Positions 27,161-35,863 of a stretch of DNA of 64,000 bases are shown in pieces; the first letter of the stretch is position 1, and each line of letters begins with the position of its first letter. The DNA comes from Blastococcus xanthinilyticus (GTDB lineage: Bacteria > Actinomycetota > Actinomycetes > Mycobacteriales > Geodermatophilaceae): NCBI RefSeq assembly GCF_008124835.1, contig NZ_VNHW01000010.1, positions 124,001-188,000 on the forward strand, written 5' to 3'. Made by a program: the position numbers and the translations under genes. Below the pieces are notes generated by a model. The model was not told where the DNA came from, did not search any database, and saw only the letters and a program-made list of their open reading frames with translations.

Positions 27161-28624
27161 TCAGGCCCCGTACACCGTGCGGCCGCCGTCGGTGTCCTTG
27201 GCCAGCCGGCGGGTCAGGTAGAGCCCCTCCAGGGCGAACTCGACGGCGGCCGCCGCCTGCTCCGGTGACTGGTCGCCCTCGGGCACCCCGAGCCGGCCGA
27301 GCAGCTCGGCGAGCCTGGGCACCGTGCCGAGCTGGCCCATCAGCGCCGGCGCGCTGACCAGGTCGCCGGACTCGACGGTCTCCCCGCCGGTGAAGTGCTC
27401 CTGCAGGCCGGACAGGTCCAGCCCGGCGCAGCGGGCCCGGAAGGTCTGCGCGGTGGCCTGGCGGAGCAGGTGCTCGAGCACCTCCAGCTCGCGGTCGTCG
27501 TCCGGGTCGGAGCCGGAGTCGGCGAACTCGACCTTGCCGCGACTGGCCGGGACGATGCTCGGCAGGTCCACCACCCGCGCCACCGGCCGGGTCTCCCCGG
27601 CCACGGCGGCGCGGCGGACGGCGGAGGCGGCGACGGTCTCCAGCCCGGCGATGGCGAACCGGGCGCTGACGCCGGAGCGGCTGTCGACGTGGCTGGACTC
27701 GCGGACCAGGCGGGTGAAGCGGGCGACGATCTCGACCAGGTGGTGCGGGACGACCGGCTGGGCGAGGTGGTCGGCGCCGAACGCGGTCGGCCAGCTCAGC
27801 TCGGCCTCCTGCTGCAGCAGCCGGATCTCGTCGGCGAGCTCGATCGGGTAGTGCGTGCGCACCTCGGCGCCGAACCGGTCCTTGAGCGGGGTGATGATCC
27901 GGCCGCGGTTGGTGTAGTCCTCGGGGTTGGCGCTGGCCACGAGCAGCAGGTCCAGGGGCAGCCGGACGCGGTAGCCGCGGATCTGGATGTCGCGCTCCTC
28001 CAGCACGTTGAGCAGCGCCACCTGGATCCGCTCGGCGAGATCGGGCAGCTCGTTGACGCTGAAGATGCCGCGGTTGGTGCGGGGCACCAGGCCGTAGTGC
28101 ACCGTCTCCGGGTCACCGAGGGTGCGGCCCTCGGCCACCTTGATCGGGTCGACGTCGCCGATCAGGTCGCCGACGCTGGTGTCGGGCGTGGCCAGCTTCT
28201 CGCCGAACCGCTCGCTGCGGTGCAGCCAGCCGACCGGGGTGGCGTCGCCGTGCTCGGCGATCTGGCGGTGCGCCCAGACGCTGACCGGGGCCAGCGGGTG
28301 CTCGTTCAGCTCGCTGCCGACGAGCACCGGCGTCCACTCGTCGAGCAGGCCGACCAGGGTGCGGATCAGGCGGGTCTTGCCCTGGCCGCGCTCGCCCAGC
28401 AGGACGAGGTCGTGGCCGGCGATGAGCGCGCGCTCGACCTCGGGGAGCACGGTGTCCTCGAAGCCGACGATGCCGGGCAGGGTGGGCTCCCCGGCGGCCA
28501 GGCGGACGAGCAGGTTGGCGCGGATCTCGGCCTTGACCGGCCGGAAGGCGGCGCCGCTGGCGCGGAGGTCGCCGAGTGTGGTGGGTGCGGGGGAGGGGGT
28601 TGCCGGTGCGGGGCTGTCCGTCAC
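27161..28624 (-). CDS. AAA+ ATPase of the MoxR / magnesium-chelatase type
   Basis: A 487-residue ATPase. Walker A LLGERGQGKTRLI (about 72-84), Walker-B-like GIFSVNELPDLAE (about 195), sensor 1 in LLVASANPEDYTNRGRI (about 235) and an arginine-finger region PLKDRFGAEVRTHYP. A C-terminal helical domain with SARFAIAGLETVAASAVRRAA follows. The form is the ChlI/YifB-like subgroup with N in place of D in Walker B, as often seen in this subgroup. It powers the VWA protein encoded next. GTG 28624 starts VTDSPAPAT; the frame upstream runs only into repeats and is rejected. Confidence 0.9.
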   Translation of the reverse strand: MTDSPAPATPSPAPTTLGDLRASGAAFRPVKAEIRANLLVRLAAGEPTLPGIVGFEDTVLPEVERALIAGHDLVLLGERGQGKTRLIRTLVGLLDEWTPVLVGSELNEHPLAPVSVWAHRQIAEHGDATPVGWLHRSERFGEKLATPDTSVGDLIGDVDPIKVAEGRTLGDPETVHYGLVPRTNRGIFSVNELPDLAERIQVALLNVLEERDIQIRGYRVRLPLDLLLVASANPEDYTNRGRIITPLKDRFGAEVRTHYPIELADEIRLLQQEAELSWPTAFGADHLAQPVVPHHLVEIVARFTRLVRESSHVDSRSGVSARFAIAGLETVAASAVRRAAVAGETRPVARVVDLPSIVPASRGKVEFADSGSDPDDDRELEVLEHLLRQATAQTFRARCAGLDLSGLQEHFTGGETVESGDLVSAPALMGQLGTVPRLAELLGRLGVPEGDQSPEQAAAAVEFALEGLYLTRRLAKDTDGGRTVYGA

Positions 28625-28654
28625 CCCCGCCACGGTACGACGGTCTGCCCATTC

Positions 28655-28980
28655 GTCGTCCTCCGGACGACACCGCGGCCACTGTCCGTCCCGACTTTCG
28701 CGGAGCCGCTGCGTCGCGCCTGCGCGATCACACGGTCGTCCTCCGGACGACACCGCGACCACGTGCCGTCCCCGTGGTGCGCGGAGCCGCTGCGTCGCGC
28801 CTGCGCGATCACACGGTCGTCCTCCGGACGACACCGCGACCACGTGCCGTCCCCGTGGTGCGCGGAGCCGCTGCGTCGCGCCTGCGCGATCACACGGTCG
28901 TCCTCCGGACGACACCGCGACCACGTGCCGTCCCCGTGGTACGCGGAGCCGCTGCGTCGCGCCTGCGCGGACCCCTCCGG
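28655..28980. repeat. Tandem array, four copies of an 80-81 bp unit with hairpins
   Basis: The 419-base gap between the divergent MoxR-type and threonine ammonia-lyase genes is filled by four direct copies. Hairpins GTCGTCC-TCC-GGACGAC start at 28655, 28735, 28816 and 28897, with periods of 80, 81 and 81. Copies 2-4 are nearly identical; copy 1 is diverged. After the fourth, the minus strand reads a head block (GAGTGGCCCCCGGAGGGG) also seen at 32.3 kb. There are no unique spacers. It is the same family as the repeats at 32253, 34683 and 41399. Confidence 0.92.
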
Positions 28981-29043
28981 GGGCCACTCGGCACGACAGC
29001 CCGGTGGTGCGTTCCGGCGGCGCCCTCCTGGAATGATCGCTGC

Positions 29044-30267
29044 ATGCCGACGCCCGAGGTCCCCCTGGTCAGCGGTGCCGACGTCGAGGCGGCGGCGGAG
29101 CTCATCGGGGGCGTGGTCCGGCGCACCCCGCTGGAGCACTCCCGGGGCCTCGCCGACCTGGTGGGCGGTCCGGTGTGGCTCAAGTGCGAGAACCTGCAGC
29201 GCACCGGCTCGTTCAAGATCCGCGGGGCCTACACGCGGATCGCGCGGCTGACCGACGCCGAACGGGCCCGCGGCGTCGTCGCCGCGAGCGCCGGCAACCA
29301 CGCGCAGGGCGTGGCCCTGGCCGCGCGGCTGCTGGGCGCCACCGCCACCGTCTACATGCCGGAGACCGCGCCGCTGCCGAAGCTGGCCGCCACCCGGGCC
29401 TACGGCGCCACGATCGAGATGCTCGGGCAGTCGCTGGCCGAGCCGCTGGTGGCCGCCGCCGAGCACGCCGAGCGCACCGGCGCGGTCTTCATCCACCCCT
29501 TCGACCACCCCGACGTGATCGCCGGCCAGGGCACCGTCGGGCTGGAAGTGCTCGAGCAGTGCCCCGAGGTGGCGACCGTGCTGGTCTGCGCCGGGGGCGG
29601 TGGCCTGGTCGCCGGGCTCGCGGCCGCGGTGAAGAGCCGGCGTCCCGACGTCCGGGTGGTGGCGGTGCAGGCCGAGCAGGCCGCGGCGCTCCCCGGGTCG
29701 CTGGCGGCCGGCCGCCCGGTGGCGCTGGAGTCGATGGCGACGATGGCCGACGGGATCGCCGTCCCCCGGCCCAGCGACCTCTCCTTCGCGCACGTGCAGG
29801 GTCTGGTGGACGAGGTGCGCACGGTCAGCGAGGAGGACCTCTCCCGCGCGCTGCTGTTCTGCCTGGAGCGGGCCAAGCTGGTGGTCGAGCCGGCCGGGGT
29901 CGCCGCGGTGGCGGCGGTGCTGGCCGACCCGACGGCGTTCGCCCCGCCGGTGGTGGCGGTCGTCTCCGGCGGCAACATCGACCCGGTGCTGCTGCTCAAG
30001 GTCGTCCAGCACGGCATGGCCGCGGCGGGCCGCTACCTCTCGCTGCGGCTGCAGGTGCCCGACCGGCCCGGCTCGCTGGCCGCCCTGCTCGCCGAGCTCG
30101 CCGCCGGAGGGGCCAACGTGCTGGAGGTCGAGCACGAGCGCACCGGCACCCGCCTGGGGGTGGGCGAGGTGGAGATCGGGGTGGTCCTGGAGACCCGTGG
30201 GCCGACGCACGCCGAGGAGGTCGTGGCCGCGCTGCTGCGCGCCGGCTACGCCGTCACCCCGGAGTGA
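29044..30267 (+). CDS. Threonine ammonia-lyase (threonine deaminase) with C-terminal ACT domain
   Basis: A 407-residue PLP enzyme that converts threonine to 2-oxobutyrate and ammonia. The PLP lysine is in GSFKIRGAY (about 60), SAGNHAQGVALAA follows (about 84), the phosphate-binding glycine loop is VCAGGGGLVAGL (about 183), and SGGNIDP lies near 313. The last 75 residues (RLQVPDRPGSLAALLAELA, then NVLEVEHERTG) form a single ACT-like regulatory domain. This matches the about 400-residue ilvA/tdcB-type rather than the 510-residue E. coli IlvA. Both isoleucine synthesis and catabolism are possible. ATG 29044 follows the repeat array. Confidence 0.93.
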   Translation: MPTPEVPLVSGADVEAAAELIGGVVRRTPLEHSRGLADLVGGPVWLKCENLQRTGSFKIRGAYTRIARLTDAERARGVVAASAGNHAQGVALAARLLGATATVYMPETAPLPKLAATRAYGATIEMLGQSLAEPLVAAAEHAERTGAVFIHPFDHPDVIAGQGTVGLEVLEQCPEVATVLVCAGGGGLVAGLAAAVKSRRPDVRVVAVQAEQAAALPGSLAAGRPVALESMATMADGIAVPRPSDLSFAHVQGLVDEVRTVSEEDLSRALLFCLERAKLVVEPAGVAAVAAVLADPTAFAPPVVAVVSGGNIDPVLLLKVVQHGMAAAGRYLSLRLQVPDRPGSLAALLAELAAGGANVLEVEHERTGTRLGVGEVEIGVVLETRGPTHAEEVVAALLRAGYAVTPE

Positions 30268-30273
30268 GTTCCC

Positions 30274-30298
30274 GGGGCCGGCGATGAGTCCCGGCCCC
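30274..30298 (+). terminator. Intrinsic terminator after threonine ammonia-lyase
   Basis: GGGGCCGG and CCGGCCCC form an 8-bp stem around a 9-base loop, starting 7 bases after the stop codon. Confidence 0.6.
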
Positions 30299-30419
30299 TG
30301 CCCCGGTCCTAGCTCCCGACCCCGTACCGGGCGGGGCGGGAGACCGAGGAGTCATGGGTGTGCGCACCGTGGAGAACGGCGTCCGGGAACTGTCGGTGGG
30401 CGCGGCTAGCGTCCGCGGC

Positions 30420-31415
30420 ATGAGCGACGCGATCGTCGTCGAGGGGTTGGTCAAGCGTTTCGGCGCGACCACCGCGCTCGACGGAGTGGACCTGACCGTG
30501 GCCGAGGGCTCGGTGCTCGGCCTCCTCGGCCCCAACGGGGCGGGGAAGACGACGGTGGTGCGCGTGCTGACCACCCTGCTGCAGGCCGACGCCGGACGGG
30601 TCGAGGTCGTCGGGCTGGACGTGGCCCGCGACGCCGACCGGGTACGTGCGGCCATCGGCCTCACCGGCCAGTACGCGGCGGTGGACGAGTACCTGACCGG
30701 CTTCGAGAACCTCGAGATGGTCGGGCGGCTGTACCACCTGCCGAAGGCGGAGGCCCGCAGGCGGGCCGGGGAGCTGCTGGAGCGCTTCGACCTCTCGGAC
30801 GCGGCCGGCCGCCCGGCCAAGACCTACTCCGGCGGGATGCGGCGCCGGCTGGACATCGCCGCGTCGCTGATCAACCGCCCACGGGTGCTGTTCCTCGACG
30901 AGCCGACCACCGGCCTGGACCCGCGCAGCCGGCTGGCCATGTGGGAGTTCATCGCCGAGCTGGCCGACGGGGGGACGACGATCCTGCTGACCACGCAGTA
31001 CCTGGAGGAGGCCGACCGGCTGGCCGACCGGATGGTGGTCATCGACCGGGGCAGGGTCATCGCCCGCGGGACGGGGGACGACCTGAAGGCGCAGGTCGGC
31101 GGGCAGCGCCTGGAGTTCACTCTGGCCCGCGCCGTCGACCTGGGCGAGGTGGCCCGGCGGCTGGCGCCGCTGGCGGTGGAGGACCCGCACAGCGACGAGC
31201 AGTCGCGGCGGCTGAGCCTGCCGGTGCGCGGTGGCACCGAGGTGCTGGCCGAGGCGCTGCGCCTGCTGGAGGGCAGCGGGGTCGAGGTGCTCGACGTGGG
31301 GCTGCGGCGTCCCGACCTGGACGACGTGTTCCTGACCCTGACCGGCCGCGCGGCCGAGGAGGTCGCCACCGACGAGCCCACGCCCGAGCCGATTCCGACC
31401 GGAGCAGCCCGATGA
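30420..31415 (+). CDS. ABC exporter ATP-binding protein, DrrA type
   Basis: A 331-residue ATPase. Walker A GPNGAGKTTV (about 37-46), Q loop GLTGQYAAVDEYLTG, signature SGGMRRRLDIA (about 138), Walker B LFLDEPTTGLDP, H loop TTQYLEEAD. The C-terminal extension (about 240-331) matches the daunorubicin-resistance (DrrA) subfamily, which exports hydrophobic drugs or lipids. ATG 30420 sits 7 bases after TAGCGT (30407-30412), a leaderless-type promoter. It overlaps the permease gene by 4 bases (ATGA), so the two form one transport system. Confidence 0.93.
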   Translation: MSDAIVVEGLVKRFGATTALDGVDLTVAEGSVLGLLGPNGAGKTTVVRVLTTLLQADAGRVEVVGLDVARDADRVRAAIGLTGQYAAVDEYLTGFENLEMVGRLYHLPKAEARRRAGELLERFDLSDAAGRPAKTYSGGMRRRLDIAASLINRPRVLFLDEPTTGLDPRSRLAMWEFIAELADGGTTILLTTQYLEEADRLADRMVVIDRGRVIARGTGDDLKAQVGGQRLEFTLARAVDLGEVARRLAPLAVEDPHSDEQSRRLSLPVRGGTEVLAEALRLLEGSGVEVLDVGLRRPDLDDVFLTLTGRAAEEVATDEPTPEPIPTGAAR

Positions 31416-32221
31416 CCAGCCTCGCCACGACGCTCTCCGACAGCGTCGTCATCACCAAGCGGAACCTGATCAAGGTCAAGCGGGTCCCCGACCTGGTCGT
31501 CTTCGCGACCCTCTCGCCGATCATGTTCGTGCTGCTGTTCCGGTACGTCTTCGGCGGCGCGATCGGCGGGCTGCCCCCCGGGGTCTCCTACGCGGAGTTC
31601 CTGCTGCCGGGGATCTTCGCCCAGACGATCGTGCTCGGGTCGACCACGACCGGCGCCAGCATCGCCGAGGACCTGCAGAAGGGCCTCGTCGACCGCTTCC
31701 GCTCGTTGCCGATGGCGCCGGCGGCCGTGCTCGTCGGCCGGACCGTCGCCGACGCCGGGCTCAACATCATCTCGATCGCGGTCATGGCGCTGACCGGGCT
31801 CGTGGTCGGCTGGCGGATCAACTCGTCGGTGCCCGAGGCGGTCGCCGGTTTCCTCGTCCTGCTGCTGTTCGCCTTCGCGATCTCGTGGCTGATGGCGCTG
31901 GTCGGCCTCCTGGTCCGGACGCCGGAGGTGGTCAACAACGCCAGCTTCATCGTGATCTTCCCGCTGACCTTCGTGGCCAACACGTTCGTGCCGCTGGAGA
32001 CGTTCCCGTCGGTGCTGCGCACCTTCGCCGAGTGGAACCCGGTGTCCGCGGTGGTCCAGGCGGCCCGCAACCTGTTCGGCAACACCTCCGACCAGGTGCC
32101 GGTGCCCGATGCCTGGTCGCTGCAGAACCCGGTGCTCTACACGCTCATCTGGGTGGTCGTCATCCTGGCGGTGTTCGTCCCGCTCTCGGTCCGCCAGTTC
32201 CGCCGCACCGCCAGCCGCTGA
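31412..32221 (+). CDS. ABC exporter permease, DrrB type (ABC-2)
   Basis: A 269-residue membrane protein with six hydrophobic segments of the ABC-2 type. Marks: LFRYVFGGAIGGLPPGVSYAEFLLPGIFAQTI, SIAEDLQKGLVDRFRSLPM (diagnostic loop GLVDRFRSLPM), SFIVIFPLTFVANTFVP and WNPVSAVVQAARNLFGN. It makes the channel for the preceding ATPase. The substrate is unknown; many such pairs confer resistance to hydrophobic antibiotics or export lipids. The stop overlaps nothing; the repeat region follows. Confidence 0.92.
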   Translation: MTSLATTLSDSVVITKRNLIKVKRVPDLVVFATLSPIMFVLLFRYVFGGAIGGLPPGVSYAEFLLPGIFAQTIVLGSTTTGASIAEDLQKGLVDRFRSLPMAPAAVLVGRTVADAGLNIISIAVMALTGLVVGWRINSSVPEAVAGFLVLLLFAFAISWLMALVGLLVRTPEVVNNASFIVIFPLTFVANTFVPLETFPSVLRTFAEWNPVSAVVQAARNLFGNTSDQVPVPDAWSLQNPVLYTLIWVVVILAVFVPLSVRQFRRTASR

Positions 32222-32252
32222 GCCTGCGCCGGGCCTCACCCGCCGACCGGAA

Positions 32253-32558
32253 CGTCGTGGTCGGACCGAGTGGGGCCCGGAGGGCTCCGCGCAGGGACGA
32301 CGCAGCGGCTCCGCCCGCCTCGACGTCTGGTCGGCACGGAGTGGGGCCCCGAGGGTCCCCGACGTGTCGACGGATGGGCTCAGCGCCGGCCGGGGACGGC
32401 ACGTGGCCGCGGTGCGGCCCGGAGGGTCGCGATGTGATGGCGGTGCGTCGTGGTCGGACCGAGTGGGGCCCGGAGGGCTCCGCGCAGGGACGACGCAGCG
32501 GCTCAGCGCCGGTGGGGGACGGCACGTGGCCGCGGTGCGGCCCGGAGGGTCGCGATGT
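32253..32558. repeat. Two direct copies of the GGA-hairpin repeat family
   Basis: The 347-base gap before the M3 peptidase holds an exact 59-base duplication (32253-32311 and 32446-32504, beginning CGTCGTGGTCGGACC) and an exact 44-base duplication (32392-32435 and 32515-32558, beginning GGGGACGGCACGTGG). Each 44-mer ends in the hairpin GCGGCCC-GGA-GGGTCGC (32414-32430, 32537-32553). The second copy ends 10 bases before the peptidase ATG, so the hairpin would lie in the mRNA leader and could mask the start. Confidence 0.9.
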
Positions 32559-32568
32559 AATAGCGGCG

Positions 32569-34650
32569 ATGAGTGCCGCCGAGAACCCTGCCCTGTCCGC
32601 CGACAACCCGCTGGCCGCACCCTCGGAGCTGCCGTTCCGGCTGCCGCCGTTCGCCGACATCAGCCTGGAGCACTGCCGGGAGGCGCTCCTGGCCGGGATG
32701 GCCGAGCACCGCCGGGAGATCGCCGCGATCGCCGGGTCGGCGGAGCCGCCGACGGCGCAGAACACGATCGTGGCGCTGGAGCGCTCGGGCGCACTGCTCG
32801 ACCGGGCGTGGTCGGTGTTCGGCAACCTCTCCTCCTCGGTCGCCACCCCGAGGCTCCGGGAGATCGAGCGGGAGATCGCGCCGCTCGCCGCCGCCCACGA
32901 CGATGCGCTGCGCCTGGACCCGGCGCTGTTCGCCCGGGTGGACGCGGTGCACGAGGGGCGCTCCGACGCCGGGCTGGACCCGGAGACGCTGCGGCTGGTC
33001 GAGCGGTACCACCTGGACTTCGTCCTCGCCGGCGCGCGCCTCGACGCCGACGGCCGGGCGCGGTTGAGCGAGCTCAACCAGGAGCTCTCGGAGCTGTCTA
33101 CGACGTTCGGCCAGAACCTGCAGCTGGCCACCGAGGCCGCGGCCGTCCGCGTGACCGACGCCGCCGAGCTCGACGGCCTCACGCCGGAGGAGGTCGGGGC
33201 GGCCGCGCGGACGGCCACCGACCGCGGGCTCGACGGGTACCTGATCACCCTCGTGCTGCCGACGGGCCAGCCGGCGCTGACCAAGCTGCGGAACCGCGAC
33301 CTGCGCCGCCGGGTGTTCGAGGCGTCGGTGACTCGGGCGGCGGGCGGCGAGCACGACAACCGCCCCGTCGCCGAGCGGATCGCCCGGGCCCGGGCCGAGC
33401 GGGCCCGCCTGCTCGGTTTCGCCACCCACGCCGACCTCGTGCTGGCCGACTCCACCGCCGGCACGGCGGCCGCCGTCGACGAGATGCTCGCCTCGATGGT
33501 CCCGGCGTCGGCCGCCAACGCGGAGGCCGAGGCCGGCGTCCTCCGCGAGGCCGCGGCCCGGGACGGCGTCGAGCTCGCCGCCTGGGACTGGGCGTTCTAC
33601 AGCGAGCGGGTGCGGGCCGAGCGCTACGCCGTCGACACGGCGGCCCTGCGGCCGTACTTCGAACTGGACCGGGTGCTGGTCGACGGGGTCTTCACCGCCG
33701 CCGAGCGGCTCTACGGCTTCCGGTTCACCCCGCGGACCGACCTCGCCGGCTACCACCCCGACGTGCGGGTGTGGGAGGTCCGCGACGCCGACGGGGCCGA
33801 CGTCGGCCTGTACCTCGGCGACTTCTTCGCCCGGGAGGGCAAGCGCGGCGGGGCATGGATGAGCTCGTTCGTCCGCCAGTCGGGCCTGCTCGGCACCCGC
33901 CCGGTCGTGGTCAACAACCTCAACGTCTCGCGGGCGCCGGAAGGGCAGCCCACGCTGCTCACCCTCGACGAGGTGAACACGCTCTTCCACGAGTTCGGCC
34001 ACGCGCTGCACGGGCTGACCTCGGCGGTCACCTACCCGCGTTTCGCCGGCACCGCCGTCCCGCGGGACTTCGTCGAGTTCCCGAGCCAGGTCAACGAGAT
34101 GTGGGCGCTGTGGCCCGAGGTGCTCGGCGGCTACGCGCGGCACGTCGAGACCGGTGAGCCGCTGCCGGCCTCGGTCGTGGCGGCCATCGACGCGGCGCAG
34201 CTGTGGGGCGAGGGGTTCGGCACGCTCGAGTACCTGGCCGCCACGCTGCTCGACCAGGCGTGGCACCGGATCACGCCCGAGACGGAGATCGGCGACCCGG
34301 TCGAGTTCGAGCGCGTGGCACTCGCCGCGGCGGGGGTCGCCTCCGACCTGGTGCCGCCGCGCTACCGCACGACCTACTTCCAGCACATCTTCGCCGGCGG
34401 CTACTCCGCCGGCTACTACTCCTACATCTGGTCGGAGGTGCTCGACGCCGACACGGTGGAGTGGTTCACGGAGAACGGTGGCCTGCGGCGGGAGAACGGC
34501 GACGTCTTCCGGCAGCGGCTGCTCTCCGTCGGCGGCTCGGTGGACCCGCTGGAGGCGTTCCGCGCCGTCCGCGGCCGCGACGCCGACCCCCTGCCCCTGC
34601 TCAAACGACGTGGGCTGGTGGCATCGGGACCGGGTGACGGGACCACCTGA
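32569..34650 (+). CDS. M3 family metallopeptidase (peptidyl-dipeptidase Dcp/oligopeptidase type)
   Basis: A 693-residue cytoplasmic zinc peptidase of normal family length. The zinc site HEFGHALHGLTS lies near residue 477, the third ligand downstream is in FVEFPSQVNEMW, and the family block YSAGYYSYIWSEVLDADTVEWF is near 615. It cleaves short peptides, releasing dipeptides or oligopeptides during protein turnover. ATG 32569 is chosen because the family N-terminus begins soon after; upstream in-frame sequence is repeat DNA. No clear ribosome site is seen, and a hairpin lies just before the start. Confidence 0.93.
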   Translation: MSAAENPALSADNPLAAPSELPFRLPPFADISLEHCREALLAGMAEHRREIAAIAGSAEPPTAQNTIVALERSGALLDRAWSVFGNLSSSVATPRLREIEREIAPLAAAHDDALRLDPALFARVDAVHEGRSDAGLDPETLRLVERYHLDFVLAGARLDADGRARLSELNQELSELSTTFGQNLQLATEAAAVRVTDAAELDGLTPEEVGAAARTATDRGLDGYLITLVLPTGQPALTKLRNRDLRRRVFEASVTRAAGGEHDNRPVAERIARARAERARLLGFATHADLVLADSTAGTAAAVDEMLASMVPASAANAEAEAGVLREAAARDGVELAAWDWAFYSERVRAERYAVDTAALRPYFELDRVLVDGVFTAAERLYGFRFTPRTDLAGYHPDVRVWEVRDADGADVGLYLGDFFAREGKRGGAWMSSFVRQSGLLGTRPVVVNNLNVSRAPEGQPTLLTLDEVNTLFHEFGHALHGLTSAVTYPRFAGTAVPRDFVEFPSQVNEMWALWPEVLGGYARHVETGEPLPASVVAAIDAAQLWGEGFGTLEYLAATLLDQAWHRITPETEIGDPVEFERVALAAAGVASDLVPPRYRTTYFQHIFAGGYSAGYYSYIWSEVLDADTVEWFTENGGLRRENGDVFRQRLLSVGGSVDPLEAFRAVRGRDADPLPLLKRRGLVASGPGDGTT

Positions 34651-34682
34651 GCCGGGAACGGCAGGGGCCTGCAGTGGACCCG

Positions 34683-34781
34683 TCGCGGGGCCCGGAGGGC
34701 TCCCGACGGGGACATGGGCAAGGGCTCAGCGGCGCCGGGGAACGGCACGTGGCCGCGGTGCGATCCGGAGGATCGCAATGT
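34683..34781. repeat. GGA-hairpin repeat family, single diverged copy
   Basis: A head (CGGGGCCCGGAGGGCTCCCG, 34686-34705) and a tail (GGAACGGCACGTGGCCGCGG and on) like those at 32.3 kb. The tail hairpin here is GCGATCC-GGA-GGATCGC (34760-34776), a perfect 7-bp stem whose arms differ from the other copies by compensating changes. The copy lies between the convergent peptidase and RNHCP genes and touches the RNHCP stop codon. Confidence 0.85.
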
Positions 34782-35113
34782 CATAGCCAGGGCAGGCTGA
34801 GCACCAGGTCGAGGTCATCGGGGGCGTCGCCGTCGCGGACCAGCCGGTTGGGCTGGTGGTGGCCGCAGGCGGTGCAGCGGTGCACCACCTGCCAGCCCTT
34901 GCCCGACTTCTCCACCAGCCCGACCGGCTCCATCGGCTGCCGGCACTCGCTGGCGCGGTCACCGGGCAGGTCGTCGACGTGCAGCGACCACAGGCAGTAC
35001 GGGCAGTGGTTGCGGTAGTGCCCGTCGGTGTTGGCCGGCACCGGTGCGGTGCAGTGCACGCACGGAAAGCCGGTGTTCTCCGCCCGCCGGGAGCGGGCGC
35101 GCGGTGCGGTCAC
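34781..35113 (-). CDS. RNHCP-domain protein (zinc-ribbon-like)
   Basis: A 110-residue protein with three CxxC pairs: FPCVHCTAPV (about 17-26), RNHCPYCLWSLHVDD (about 34-48) and HRCTACGHHQPNR (about 78-90). The RNHCPYC core defines the RNHCP family, probably a zinc ribbon. Function is unknown; such ribbons usually bind nucleic acids or stabilise small proteins. GTG 35113 lies 7 bases after the greA stop, so it is co-transcribed with greA. The stop is at the edge of a repeat copy. Confidence 0.85.
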   Translation of the reverse strand: MTAPRARSRRAENTGFPCVHCTAPVPANTDGHYRNHCPYCLWSLHVDDLPGDRASECRQPMEPVGLVEKSGKGWQVVHRCTACGHHQPNRLVRDGDAPDDLDLVLSLPWL

Positions 35114-35120
35114 CTGCCGG

Positions 35121-35621
35121 TCAGGGGACGAACGGCTCGATGCCGACGACCTCGACGGTGATGTCCCGGCCGTTGGGGGCCTGGTAGGTGACCTTCTTGC
35201 CCGGCTTGGCGCCCATGATCGCCGCGCCGAGGGCCGACTCCGGCGAGTAGACGGTCAGGTCGGTGGTGCCGGCGATCTCGCGCGATCCGAGCAGGAACTT
35301 CTCGGTGTCGTCGTCGCCCTCGAACCGGATGGTGATGACCGTGCCGGTGGCGGCGTGCGTGACCTTCGTCGGCGGCTCGCCGACGTGGGCCTTGCGGAGC
35401 AGGTCGGTGACCTGGCGGATCCGGCCCTCCTGCTTGCCCTGCTCGTCCTTGGCGGCGTGGTAGCCGCCGTTCTCCTTGAGGTCGCCCTCCTCGCGGCGGG
35501 CGTTGATCTCGGCGGCCATGGCCGGGCGGTTCGCCACCAGCTGGTCGAGCTCGGCCTTCAGCCGGTCGTAGGCGTCCTGGGTCAGCCAGATGCCGTCGTG
35601 CTCGTCAGTGGGGGTGGACAC
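35121..35621 (-). CDS. greA: Transcription elongation factor GreA
   Basis: A 166-residue factor of normal length. The N-terminal antiparallel coiled coil (about 10-80) bears the tip acids in EEGDLKENGGYHAAKDEQ (Asp/Glu at the loop). The C-terminal domain (about 88-166) shows VITIRFEGDDDTEKFLLGSRE, SPESALGAAIMG and PGKKVTYQAPNG. It enters the RNA polymerase secondary channel and triggers cleavage of backtracked transcripts. GTG 35621 is preceded by AGGAG. TAGCTT on the minus strand (35683-35688) is a likely -10 box. RNHCP follows in the same operon. Confidence 0.95.
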   Translation of the reverse strand: MSTPTDEHDGIWLTQDAYDRLKAELDQLVANRPAMAAEINARREEGDLKENGGYHAAKDEQGKQEGRIRQVTDLLRKAHVGEPPTKVTHAATGTVITIRFEGDDDTEKFLLGSREIAGTTDLTVYSPESALGAAIMGAKPGKKVTYQAPNGRDITVEVVGIEPFVP

Positions 35622-35800
35622 GGGGGAGAACTCCTGGAAATCGGGGTGCCGTCCCCTGCGGACGGCGGTGGTCGATCCGGCCAAGCTAGCACCGGAGAGC
35701 CGGCGGACGCAGCGGTGCGACGTGCGCGGCGGTTGCGGAACCCGAGCGTACCCAGCGCGGGTGGGCGATGCCCGCCACCCGTCCGGAGGGCCGCGGGAGA

Positions 35801-35815
35801 GGTGTGGGCCACACC
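35801..35815. promoter_or_regulatory. 15-base palindrome upstream of mca
   Basis: GGTGTGG-G-CCACACC is a perfect 7-bp inverted repeat with a single-base centre, about 50 bases before the mca start, in the 242-base divergent gap with greA. It could be an operator; no regulator is adjacent. Confidence 0.4.
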
Positions 35816-35863
35816 TTCGGGAGGGTCGCTCCGCAGGGCCCTCGGGCGAGGGACACTGTCCTG

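Noticed and set aside
28655-28980. CRISPR array
   Set aside because: The repeats are contiguous 80-81 bp units without unique spacers, and no cas gene is in the window.
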